A stretch of 64,000 bases of DNA from Cyanobacterium aponinum PCC 10605. Its GTDB lineage: Bacteria; Cyanobacteriota; Cyanobacteriia; Cyanobacteriales; Cyanobacteriaceae. The notes beneath the pieces were generated by a model that made no database searches, was not told where the DNA came from, and saw only the letters and a program-made list of their open reading frames with translations. Positions 37,104-45,242 of this stretch are shown one piece after another. The DNA is taken from contig NC_019776.1 of NCBI RefSeq assembly GCF_000317675.1, positions 2,170,001 through 2,234,000 of the forward strand, given 5' to 3'. Each line of letters begins with the position of its first letter. Position 1 is the stretch's first letter. A program made the position numbers and the translations under genes.

Positions 37104-37853
37104 ATGACTTTCTGGGATTTACAATCTTGGCAAAAGATTTCTATTTTACCCTTTTCTTTATTTCCCTATGATGTTCATCTTTTTTATGGTAATGTTAGTA
37201 ATTTTTTAGATTTTATTCCTTTTTTTAAAAGTCTTTTGTCTGATGATGAACTGAATAAAGCTCTATATTTTAAATCTCAAGAAAGATGTAATAGCTATTT
37301 AGTAAATAAAGGTATTTTAAGAGTTATTTTAGCAAATTATTTATTAATAAAACCAGAGGAGATATTCTTTTTTTATAATAAAAAAGGTAAGCCTGTATTA
37401 GATTTTAGCATAAACAATATAGGTTTAAATTTTAATTTATCTCATAGTAAAACAGATATAATTTATTGTTTCTCTCTATTAAATTTAGGGGTTGATTTAG
37501 AGGAACTAGAAGATAATAATAATTTATTAAGGATAGCAAAAAGATTTTTTGCACAGGAAGAATATCAATATTTACAGCATTTAAAAAAAGAAGAACAAGT
37601 TAAAACTTTTTACCAATTTTGGACAAAAAAAGAAGCCTATTTAAAAGCTATAGGAGAGGGATTATCCGGCGGATTAAATACTATTAATTTTTGTACTAAC
37701 TCTTACTCTCAATGGCAAATTAATAATTTTTCTTTGGATGATAATTTTGTAGGTGCGATCGCAGTTAATGCACAATACAAGTGTAACTATTATTCCTTAG
37801 AATTGTTACCAGAAATACTTGAACAGTTAATTCTTAATCTTAGCCAGCTATAA
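37104..37853 (+). CDS. 4'-phosphopantetheinyl transferase (Sfp/HetI family)
   Basis: 249 aa. Core motifs: NFNLSHSKTDIIYCF, LGVDLEELED (Mg-binding Asp/Glu) and FYQFWTKKEAYLKAIGEGLS. Transfers phosphopantetheine from CoA to carrier proteins. Cyanobacteria usually have a single Sfp-type enzyme that serves the fatty acid ACP and any polyketide or peptide synthases. Confidence 0.9.
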   Translation: MTFWDLQSWQKISILPFSLFPYDVHLFYGNVSNFLDFIPFFKSLLSDDELNKALYFKSQERCNSYLVNKGILRVILANYLLIKPEEIFFFYNKKGKPVLDFSINNIGLNFNLSHSKTDIIYCFSLLNLGVDLEELEDNNNLLRIAKRFFAQEEYQYLQHLKKEEQVKTFYQFWTKKEAYLKAIGEGLSGGLNTINFCTNSYSQWQINNFSLDDNFVGAIAVNAQYKCNYYSLELLPEILEQLILNLSQL

Positions 37854-38085
37854 ATCATCAAGTAATTTAAAGAAAATGGGATTAATTTTCAGGAAAAGAA
37901 AATAAAAGAAATTATTTGTTAAATAAAATACCTATTTCTAGGAGAGTATTCGCTTATTTAAGTTAAATTAATATTGTTATCCAAAAATCATTCCTAGTTT
38001 ATCGTATCAATGTCAGTGATTACTAAAGCCAAATTATTTTTTACCTTTGTAGTGCTTTTGTTACACTCAGTTCGTCCATAATCCT

Positions 38086-40629
38086 ATGAAAAAATTTATT
38101 AGTCTGCGGACAAAAATACTAATTAGCTACACAGTTGTATTTACTCTTTTTTTTCTGTGTCTTTACTGGTGGTCTTATAGAAGTAGTATGAAGCGAAGTT
38201 TAGAACGTTTGACAAATAATTTGAAACAAGTTGCGATCGCATCTTCGCAACAGATTGATACAGAAGAGTTAAAGCAACTATTCCAAGAAGGCAAAGCCAA
38301 TGAAGAAGGTAGTTCAGACGATCCACGCTACAAAAGTCAACTACAATGGATGGAAAAGATAAACCAGTTACACCCCAATATTTTTTTATTTACTTTTACT
38401 CACCCCAATATCTCTCAATTATCCCCCACAGATAAAACCGAAATTATCTATTTAGTAGATGTATGGAGAGGAAAAAACCCTCAAAAAAGCGTTGATTTCT
38501 TAGAATCTGCCCCCGCCACATCATATCATTTACAAACTCTTGCAGAAGGGGCTACAGTTTATCGAAATTTTTACAAAGATAAATGGGGGAGTTGGATAAC
38601 TTATTATGCACCCATCAAAGATTCATCAGGACAAATAATTGCGGGAATAGGCGCAGATATGCAAACAGAAGAAATAAATGAGATACAAAAAGATATTCGT
38701 GAAAGATTTTTATCTTTTTTTGTCATATCCTATCCTATTTTTTTCTGTTCCATTATCGGATTATCCCATTTCTTAACTACCCGTTTAGGAAAATTACAAA
38801 AATATGCCCAAGCTGTGGGAGAAGGCAATTATCAACCAGATATAGACATTTCAGACACTAATTTCATGTTTTCTGTGTTTCGAGATGAAAGAATGGTGTT
38901 GAGTAAAGCCTTACGGGAAATGGCGGGGAAAATTAAGCAACGAGAAGACTTATTAAATGGTATTTTTAACCAAGTAGCTGTGGGCATTGCTATCCATGAT
39001 GTTGACTACAGACTAGAAATAGTTAACAATACTTTGTGTAAATTATTGGATTACTCAGAAAATGAATTAAGACAACAGTCAGGCTATTTTTTTATTCATC
39101 CAGAAGATACGGTATCCACCCAAGAATATTTGCGAGAAATTTGCTTTTCTACTAATCTTAATCCAACTTCGGTAGAAAAACGCATCATCACGAAAAAAGG
39201 AGAGGTTAAATGGTTAGAAATAACAACTACTATTATTGGGGAAAGAGAAAAACAATGTTTCGTGACTATTTTTCAGGACGTTACTAAACGTCGCTTTATG
39301 GAAACTAAGTTAATTGAAGCGGCGAATACCGATTTTCTAACGAAATTACCCAACAGGGCTTATTTTATGGCAACCTTAGAAAATTTGTTGCAGGAAGCTA
39401 AGAATACTCCTCATCAGCTATTTGCTTTATTATTGGTTGACTTAGATAATTTTAAAACTATTAATGATAGTCTTGGACATTTAGCAGGAGATAAATTTCT
39501 CATTGATATTGCCTATAGTTTACGCCGTTGTTTATCCTCTTCCCATATGGTGGCAAGGTTAGGGGGAGATGAATTTGCAATTCTCCTCGATTCTATCACT
39601 AAAGTTGAAGATGCGATCGCAGTTGCAGAAAAAATTCAAGTAGAGATAAGCTCACCTTTTTATATTCATAATCAGGAATTTTTTACCACCTGTAGTATTG
39701 GAATTGTCTTAAGTCATAATCAAACTACAAATTCTCCTTATCTTCGTGCAGAGGATTTATTTAGAGATGCCGACATAGCCATGTATCAAGTAAAAAATAA
39801 AGGCAAAGGAGATTATCAAGTTTTCGGGAGAGAAATGTATGACGATTTTATCAGGCGTTTACAATTACAAAATGATCTGAGAAAATCCATTGAAAAAGAT
39901 AATTTAATTATTTATTACCAACCTATAATAGATTTAAAAACAGGAAAAATAACCAGTATTGAATCTTTAGTGCGTTGGCAACATCCAGAATTAGGATTTT
40001 TAAATCCTAATAAATTTTTGCCCATCGCCGAACAAAGTGGGCTGATGATTAGCCTTGGCAAATTAGTGTTAAATAAGGCTTGTAATCAATTGAAACAGTG
40101 GCAAGAAGCCAATTTAATTCCAGAAAATGTTTGTATAAATGTCAATGTTAGTGAGCAACAATTTGAGCAGGGAAATATCTTACAACAAATTAAAGATGTT
40201 TTAAACAAAACCCAAATTTCACCTCATAATTTACGTATAGAAATTACAGAATCAATCATTGCTCATCAAATTCAAAATATTACAAAAATTTTATCAGAAA
40301 TCAAAAAACTAGGAGTTAAAATTGCGATCGATGATTTTGGTACTGGTTATTCTTCTCTAGCTAGATTGAGGAATTTTCCTTTAAATCAAATAAAAATTGA
40401 TAAAGCATTTGTTAAACCATTAAATACTCATCCTAAAAATATTAAATTTTTACAAGGAATAATTACCCTTTGTCATAATCTCGAATTAAATGTTGTTTGT
40501 GAAGGAATTGAAACAGAAACACAACTAGAAATTTTACAAAAACTAAACTGTAATTATGGACAAGGATATTTATTTTCTAAGCCATTGAGTCAGGAAGAAT
40601 TTTCTCTTTGGATAATGAATCAAATCTAA
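38086..40629 (+). CDS. Membrane-bound PAS-GGDEF-EAL signalling protein
   Basis: 847 aa. Membrane helix at ~10-30, extracytoplasmic sensor region to ~205 (PAS/CHASE-like), second membrane helix at ~208-230, HAMP-like linker, PAS domain (~290-405), GGDEF (~410-575) with intact RLGGDEFAILLDS, EAL (~590-840). In the EAL domain the signature is ESL (ITSIESLVRWQHPELGFL) instead of EAL; DDFGTGYSSLARL, the metal-binding ITES and the terminal GYLFSKP are present. It may make and/or break cyclic di-GMP; whether ESL keeps phosphodiesterase activity is not known. Confidence 0.88.
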   Translation: MKKFISLRTKILISYTVVFTLFFLCLYWWSYRSSMKRSLERLTNNLKQVAIASSQQIDTEELKQLFQEGKANEEGSSDDPRYKSQLQWMEKINQLHPNIFLFTFTHPNISQLSPTDKTEIIYLVDVWRGKNPQKSVDFLESAPATSYHLQTLAEGATVYRNFYKDKWGSWITYYAPIKDSSGQIIAGIGADMQTEEINEIQKDIRERFLSFFVISYPIFFCSIIGLSHFLTTRLGKLQKYAQAVGEGNYQPDIDISDTNFMFSVFRDERMVLSKALREMAGKIKQREDLLNGIFNQVAVGIAIHDVDYRLEIVNNTLCKLLDYSENELRQQSGYFFIHPEDTVSTQEYLREICFSTNLNPTSVEKRIITKKGEVKWLEITTTIIGEREKQCFVTIFQDVTKRRFMETKLIEAANTDFLTKLPNRAYFMATLENLLQEAKNTPHQLFALLLVDLDNFKTINDSLGHLAGDKFLIDIAYSLRRCLSSSHMVARLGGDEFAILLDSITKVEDAIAVAEKIQVEISSPFYIHNQEFFTTCSIGIVLSHNQTTNSPYLRAEDLFRDADIAMYQVKNKGKGDYQVFGREMYDDFIRRLQLQNDLRKSIEKDNLIIYYQPIIDLKTGKITSIESLVRWQHPELGFLNPNKFLPIAEQSGLMISLGKLVLNKACNQLKQWQEANLIPENVCINVNVSEQQFEQGNILQQIKDVLNKTQISPHNLRIEITESIIAHQIQNITKILSEIKKLGVKIAIDDFGTGYSSLARLRNFPLNQIKIDKAFVKPLNTHPKNIKFLQGIITLCHNLELNVVCEGIETETQLEILQKLNCNYGQGYLFSKPLSQEEFSLWIMNQI

Positions 40630-40663
40630 ATCTTACATTATCTAAGTAACAAAACATATTTAA

Positions 40664-40920
40664 TCTCAGTTCAGTTTAAAAATATCGGATAAGGGTAGGT
40701 GTTTGGGAGATGGGGGGATGAGGGGAGAGGGAGATAAGGTTTCAGGTTTCAGGTTTTAGAAGAAAGTAATGAGTAAGGAGCAACGAGTAATTATCAACTA
40801 TTCACTATTTACCTTTGCTCTCCCCCCTCTCGAGGGGGGATAAAGGGGGGTTTGCCCTTTTACTTTGCCCCTTGCCCTTTTCACCATCACTTATAGATGA
40901 AAATTTATCCCGAACTTAAG
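40664..40920 (-). repeat. MITE-like element, inverse copy of 5844-6092
   Basis: Begins CTCAGTTCAGTTTAAAAATA then TCGGATAAGG and ends GAAAATTTATCCCGAACTTAAG. Contains AGGTTTC heptads, ACTCGTT-type units, the CTCGAG palindrome (40815-40860) and a CATCACTTATAGATG segment also found at 5864-5879. Confidence 0.8.
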
Positions 40921-40924
40921 TAAA

Positions 40925-42001
40925 TTACATTTTTTCAGATAGATAATTAGCCGTACATTCAACAAGGGCGATCGCCTGTTCATAGGGCATTCTCGTCGGT
41001 CCAATAATGCCAACACTACCCACAGGATAATCTTCTTGAAAATAATAAGCAGATATTAAGCTACAAGAGCGCATCGACTCCAATGGGTTTTCTGAACCAA
41101 TATGAATTTTTACTCTTTTTCCGTCCAAATTTTCATTAATATTAAATAAAAGAGGTAGAAGCTGTTTTTGCTCTGTTTCTAAAAAATTTAACAGAATTTT
41201 AACCTGATCTATACTTGAAAATTCAGGTTGTTGTACTAATTGTGAGAATCCCTGCAATAAAATAGGAGTACTTTGAGCTAAATGATAACTAGACTTTATC
41301 TTTGTGAGCAAATGATTAATAAAATCTGTGTAAAGTTTAAAATCATTATCCAACTCACTGCCATCTAAATGATTAATTTCCCTCAGAGATTTACCCTTTA
41401 ATTTATGATTTAAAAAATTCGATAAAATTTCTAGCTCACTATCAAGAACTTCAGGATGTAACTTTTGAGAATTAAACGTTAATTCCTTACTATCTAAGAC
41501 GAAAGATTCTGTTTGGTAATTATCTATGACGATCACCAACATAATTTTATTATCAGCAACTCGAACTAACTGAAGATGATGAATAATATTACCTGAGACT
41601 TGAGGTAGGGTAATTAAAGCAATACAGCCACTTACTTCTGCAAGAATTTTTGTTATTTTTTGAAAAAGAATTTCATAACGCCCGGATAAATTGAGCCAAG
41701 TAGCATCGAGAAAAGGATCAAGGGAAACTTTAACAGTATTTTGTTCCGTTAAAAGTTGATCCACGTAAACACGATAACCGGAATCAGAGGGGATACGCCC
41801 GGCAGAAGTATAAGGTTGATATAAAAAACCAGCCTTTTCTAATTTCCCCATCGCATTACGAATTGTCGCAGAACTAACGCTAAAGTCATACTCTTTCATT
41901 AAAGTTTTTGACCCCACTGGTTCAGCCGTTGCGATGTAATGCTTAATAGTTGCCTGTAATACTTTATGATGGCGTTCATTGAGCTTAATTTGAACAGTCA
42001 T
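40925..42001 (-). CDS. hrcA: Heat-inducible transcription repressor HrcA
   Basis: 358 aa. N-terminal winged helix (LNERHHKVLQATIKHYIATA, EPVGSKTLMKEYDFSVSSAT, SAGRIPSDSGYRVYVD), then a GAF-like domain with dimerisation insert; C-terminal GSVGIIGPTRMPYEQAIALV. HrcA represses groE-type operons through CIRCE operators. No chaperone genes or CIRCE palindrome are adjacent. Confidence 0.93.
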   Translation of the reverse strand: MTVQIKLNERHHKVLQATIKHYIATAEPVGSKTLMKEYDFSVSSATIRNAMGKLEKAGFLYQPYTSAGRIPSDSGYRVYVDQLLTEQNTVKVSLDPFLDATWLNLSGRYEILFQKITKILAEVSGCIALITLPQVSGNIIHHLQLVRVADNKIMLVIVIDNYQTESFVLDSKELTFNSQKLHPEVLDSELEILSNFLNHKLKGKSLREINHLDGSELDNDFKLYTDFINHLLTKIKSSYHLAQSTPILLQGFSQLVQQPEFSSIDQVKILLNFLETEQKQLLPLLFNINENLDGKRVKIHIGSENPLESMRSCSLISAYYFQEDYPVGSVGIIGPTRMPYEQAIALVECTANYLSEKM

Positions 42002-42148
42002 CTTATGCTTTATTGGAGTAGTTAAATATAAAAAGATTATAAAAATTGTTTGTTTATATGGTGCTAGTATAACTTTTCTTTACATCTTCGCTGTGTCTTC
42101 TGTCAGTTATGCAAAATTAGCATAAAGACAATAAATATTTATATATAT

Positions 42149-42162
42149 GTATCAATAGCTAC
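42149..42162 (+). promoter_or_regulatory. NtcA activator site of glnA
   Basis: GTATCAATAGCTAC is a perfect GTA-N8-TAC. It is followed after exactly 22 nt by TAGGAT (42185-42190), which fits the -10 box TAN3T. This is the canonical class II NtcA-activated promoter, so transcription should rise under nitrogen limitation. Confidence 0.92.
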
Positions 42163-42247
42163 AAAACTTAGGTTTGACTGTGCTTAGGATTAAGACTTGT
42201 GAGTAAGACATAAAAGTAACGACAAGAAATAAAGGAGAAATAATTTA

Positions 42248-43669
42248 ATGCCCGGAACTCCCCAAGAAGTCTTGAAAATGATTCAAGATCAGAATATCAA
42301 AATTATCGACCTCAAATTTATCGATTTACCCGGTACTTGGCAACATTGCTCTTTTTACTACGATCAAATAGACGAATCTTCTTTTGTGGATGGTGTGCCT
42401 TTTGATGGTTCTAGTATTCGTGGTTGGAAAGCTATTAATGAATCTGATATGGCAATGGTTCCTGATCCTACCACTGCGTGGATTGATCCTTTCTGCAAAG
42501 AACCTACCCTTAGCATGATTTGTAGTATCAAAGAACCTCGTACTGGGGAATGGTACTCCAGAGATCCTCGTAGTATCGCTCAAAAAGCTGTAGAGTATTT
42601 AGCTCAAAGTGGCATCGGAGATACTGCTTATTTTGGTCCTGAGGCGGAGTTTTTTGTGTTTGATGATGTTCGTTTCGATCAAACGGAAAACAAGGGATAC
42701 TATTATGTTGACAGTGTAGAAGGACGTTGGAATTCTGGAAAAGAAGAAGAAGGCGGAAATTTAGGTTATAAACCGGGTTACAAACAAGGCTATTTCCCCG
42801 TACCCCCCACAGACACGATGCAGGATATGCGTACGGAAATGCTTTTAACAATGGCTGAATGTGGTGTACCCATTGAAAAGCATCATCATGAGGTTGCTAC
42901 TGGTGGACAAAATGAATTAGGTTTTCGTTTTGCTACTTTGATAGAGGCGGCAGACTATTTAATGACTTATAAGTATGTGATTAAAAATGTTGCCAAGAAG
43001 TATGGTAGAACTGTTACCTTCATGCCTAAGCCTTTATTTAATGATAATGGTTCAGGGATGCACACTCACCAATCTATTTGGAAAGATGGTCAACCTTTAT
43101 TCTGGGGTGATGGTTATGCCAACTTAAGTAAAATGGCTTTACACTATATTGGTGGTATTTTAAAACACGCTCCTGCAATTTTAGCTTTTAGTAATCCCTC
43201 CACTAACTCTTATAAGCGTTTAGTTCCGGGTTTTGAAGCTCCTGTTAACTTAGCTTACTCCCAAGGTAATCGCTCGGCTTCTGTACGTATTCCTTTATCT
43301 GGTACAAATCCTAAAGCGAAACGTTTAGAATTCCGTTGTCCTGATGCTACTAGCAATCCTTACCTAGCCTTTGCCGCAATGCTTTGTGCAGGTATTGATG
43401 GTATTAAAAATGAAATTGATCCGGGTGAACCTTTGGATGTGGATATTTATGATCTTTCCCCAGAGGAATTAAGCAAAATTCCTTCCACTCCCGGCTCTTT
43501 AGAACAGGCTTTAGAGGCTTTAGAACAAGATAATGCTTTCTTAACAGAAGGTGGGGTATTTACTGAAGACTTTATCAATAATTGGATTGAGTATAAGTTA
43601 GATAATGAAATTAACCCTATGCGTCTTCGTCCTCATCCTTATGAGTTTGCATTGTATTACGATGTCTAA
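42248..43669 (+). CDS. glnA: Glutamine synthetase type I
   Basis: 473 aa, the standard GSI length. Motifs: [58 protein letters not shown] (ATP/glutamate site), and NRSASVRIP with NPYLAFAAM. It makes glutamine from glutamate and ammonia in the cytoplasm. An NtcA promoter lies upstream, GGAG is the ribosome-binding site, and a strong terminator follows. In cyanobacteria the enzyme is controlled by IF7/IF17 rather than adenylylation; an IF7-like gene is at 20.3 kb. Confidence 0.97.
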   Translation: MPGTPQEVLKMIQDQNIKIIDLKFIDLPGTWQHCSFYYDQIDESSFVDGVPFDGSSIRGWKAINESDMAMVPDPTTAWIDPFCKEPTLSMICSIKEPRTGEWYSRDPRSIAQKAVEYLAQSGIGDTAYFGPEAEFFVFDDVRFDQTENKGYYYVDSVEGRWNSGKEEEGGNLGYKPGYKQGYFPVPPTDTMQDMRTEMLLTMAECGVPIEKHHHEVATGGQNELGFRFATLIEAADYLMTYKYVIKNVAKKYGRTVTFMPKPLFNDNGSGMHTHQSIWKDGQPLFWGDGYANLSKMALHYIGGILKHAPAILAFSNPSTNSYKRLVPGFEAPVNLAYSQGNRSASVRIPLSGTNPKAKRLEFRCPDATSNPYLAFAAMLCAGIDGIKNEIDPGEPLDVDIYDLSPEELSKIPSTPGSLEQALEALEQDNAFLTEGGVFTEDFINNWIEYKLDNEINPMRLRPHPYEFALYYDV

Positions 43670-43698
43670 ACAAACTATTTGATAACTTCTCATTTTTC

Positions 43699-43725
43699 TG
43701 GAGGCATTGTCGCCTCCTTTTTTAT
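43699..43725 (+). terminator. Rho-independent terminator of glnA
   Basis: GGAGGCATTGTCGCCTCC followed by TTTTTTTA; a 7-bp GC-rich stem 30 bp after the stop codon. Confidence 0.92.
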
Positions 43726-43731
43726 TATCTT

Positions 43732-43952
43732 AACCTGAGTTCGGGATAAGCTGAAAGCATTATTTTCTCCTAGTCAGAAAACCTTATAGCTTCTTAGAAA
43801 CAACGATAAAATTGCCTTAATCCGAACTGACTTAAACAAGGGGCTTAAGCCCCTTGCTAAAAACCCCTACCACCTGCAACCTGCAACCTGCAACCTGCAA
43901 CCTGCAACCTGACACCTAACCTTGTTGGATATTCTTAAACCGAACTGAGGTT
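43732..43952 (+). repeat. MITE-like element, same core as 28237-28520
   Basis: Begins AACCTGAGTTCGGGATAA and ends TTAAACCGAACTGAGGTT (imperfect terminal inverted repeats). Shares a ~95-nt core with 28240-28336. Contains five ACCTGCA heptads in a row (43871-43905). Confidence 0.85.
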
Positions 43953-43972
43953 ATCTTAGTTCTATAAAAAAA

Positions 43973-44095
43973 TCTCAGTTCGGGGTTTTCAATTCTTAAT
44001 TTTTAATTATCAACCATTTACCTTTGCCCCTTGCCCTTTGCCCTTTGCCCTTTTTGCCATGACTCATCGATGAAAATTTATCACGAACTCAGGTT
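43973..44095 (-). repeat. Second, adjacent MITE-like element
   Basis: Begins TCTCAGTTCGGGGTTTTC and ends TTTATCACGAACTCAGGTT. The middle has GCCCCTT/GCCCTTT heptads (44027-44056). It sits head to tail with the preceding element, with about 20 bp between. Confidence 0.75.
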
Positions 44096-44129
44096 AAGAT
44101 ATAAACCATAGAGAAAGATAAAGAGAAAA

Positions 44130-44801
44130 ATGAGTAAGATTTTAGTGGTAGAAGATGAGCAAAAATTAGCTAAGTTTTTGGAGTTAGAGTTGCAATATGA
44201 AGGCTATGAAGTTGCGATCGCACCAGATGGAAAAGAAGGATTAAAGGTTGCTCAAAAAATTAATCCTGACCTGATTTTGCTAGACTGGATGTTACCCCAA
44301 ATGTCTGGTTTTGATGTTTGTCGTCAGTTACGTAGTTTAGGCTGCATGATTCCTATTATCCTTTTAACTGCAAGGGATGAAATCAATGATCGTGTGGCTG
44401 GTTTAGATGCAGGGGCGGATGATTATATTGTTAAACCTTTTGGTATTGAAGAATTATTATCTAGGTTACGAGTCCATTTACGCAAAAGCAATGAAGAAGA
44501 CCCCGACGAACTACACTTTCTTGATTTGAGCTTGAATCGTCGTACCCGTGAAGTAAAAAGAGGCGATCGCATCATCGATTTAACCGCTACGGAATATGAC
44601 TTAATGGAATATTTAATTTCCCACCCTCGACAAGTATTAACTCGTGATCAAATTTTAGAAAAAGTTTGGGGTTATGATTTTGGCGGAGATTCTAATATCA
44701 TTGAAGTATATGTAAGATACCTGCGACTGAAATTAGAATCGAATAAGGAAAAAAGAATTATTCAGACTGTTAGAGGCGTAGGCTATGTGTTGAAAGATTA
44801 A
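44130..44801 (+). CDS. OmpR/PhoB-family response regulator
   Basis: 223 aa. Receiver domain with VVEDE, phospho-acceptor D52 (LILLDWMLPQMSGFDV), T in LLTARDE and K in DDYIVKPF. The C-terminal winged-helix has LTATEYDLMEYLISHPRQVL and VRYLRLKLESNKEKRIIQTV followed by RGVGYVL. Similar to the RppA/ManR/NblR group in cyanobacteria, but I cannot say which. No histidine kinase gene is adjacent. Confidence 0.9.
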   Translation: MSKILVVEDEQKLAKFLELELQYEGYEVAIAPDGKEGLKVAQKINPDLILLDWMLPQMSGFDVCRQLRSLGCMIPIILLTARDEINDRVAGLDAGADDYIVKPFGIEELLSRLRVHLRKSNEEDPDELHFLDLSLNRRTREVKRGDRIIDLTATEYDLMEYLISHPRQVLTRDQILEKVWGYDFGGDSNIIEVYVRYLRLKLESNKEKRIIQTVRGVGYVLKD

Positions 44802-44855
44802 TTTTCATTTTTCTAAGAGTTTACCTTGAGAACGGGAAAAATTTTAAGAAAAACC

Positions 44856-44884
44856 TTGACATTTTTTTATTTTTTTGACACAAT
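44856..44884 (+). promoter_or_regulatory. Probable promoter of tRNA-Gly
   Basis: TTGACA at 44856-44861, a 17-nt T-rich spacer, and CACAAT at 44879-44884 as a weak -10 box, about 25 nt before the tRNA. Confidence 0.45.
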
Positions 44885-44908
44885 ATTAAATGTCGCAAAC
44901 AAAAAGAT

Positions 44909-44980
44909 GCGGGTATAGCTCAGTGGTAGAGCGTCACCTTGCCAAGGTGAATGTCGCGCGTTCGAATCGCGTTACCCGCT
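44909..44980 (+). tRNA. tRNA-Gly (GCC)
   Basis: 72 nt. Acceptor GCGGGTA pairs with TACCCGC, discriminator T, D arm GCTCAGTGGTAGAGC, anticodon stem-loop CACCTTGCCAAGGTG with anticodon GCC, T loop TTCGAAT. No encoded CCA. It marks the left side of the accessory island. Confidence 0.95.
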
Positions 44981-45006
44981 TATTAAAAAGTAAAAACATA
45001 AAATAA

Positions 45007-45239
45007 TTACTGAGAGATAGAGTATCTGGTATTAATCATCAGGTATTTAAAGTAAGAGTAAAAAATAGTGGTATTCAAAAAGAAAAAGTTGCGGATAACG
45101 TTTTATTTATTATGTGAAAATAGAAAATACAGTAGTTTTATTAACTGTTTATACAAAATCAGAACAGGCTAATATTAGTAGTCAACAAATTATTAATATC
45201 ATCAAAGATTATCAAGTTAATTCTACTACAGAAAATTAA
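45007..45239 (+). pseudogene. Frame-shifted RelE/ParE-like toxin remnant
   Basis: Frame 1 reads LRDRVSGINHQVFKVRVKNS then GIQKEKVADN. At ~45097 it slips, and the next frame reads RFIYYVKIENTVVLLTVYTK then SEQANISSQQIINIIKDYQ. Combined, this matches the C-terminal two-thirds of RelE/ParE-fold toxins, where RVIYYV is followed by a strand ending LLTVYSKSE. The N-terminus is missing and no antitoxin gene follows. It begins 27 bp after tRNA-Gly. Confidence 0.65.
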
Positions 45240-45242
45240 ACT

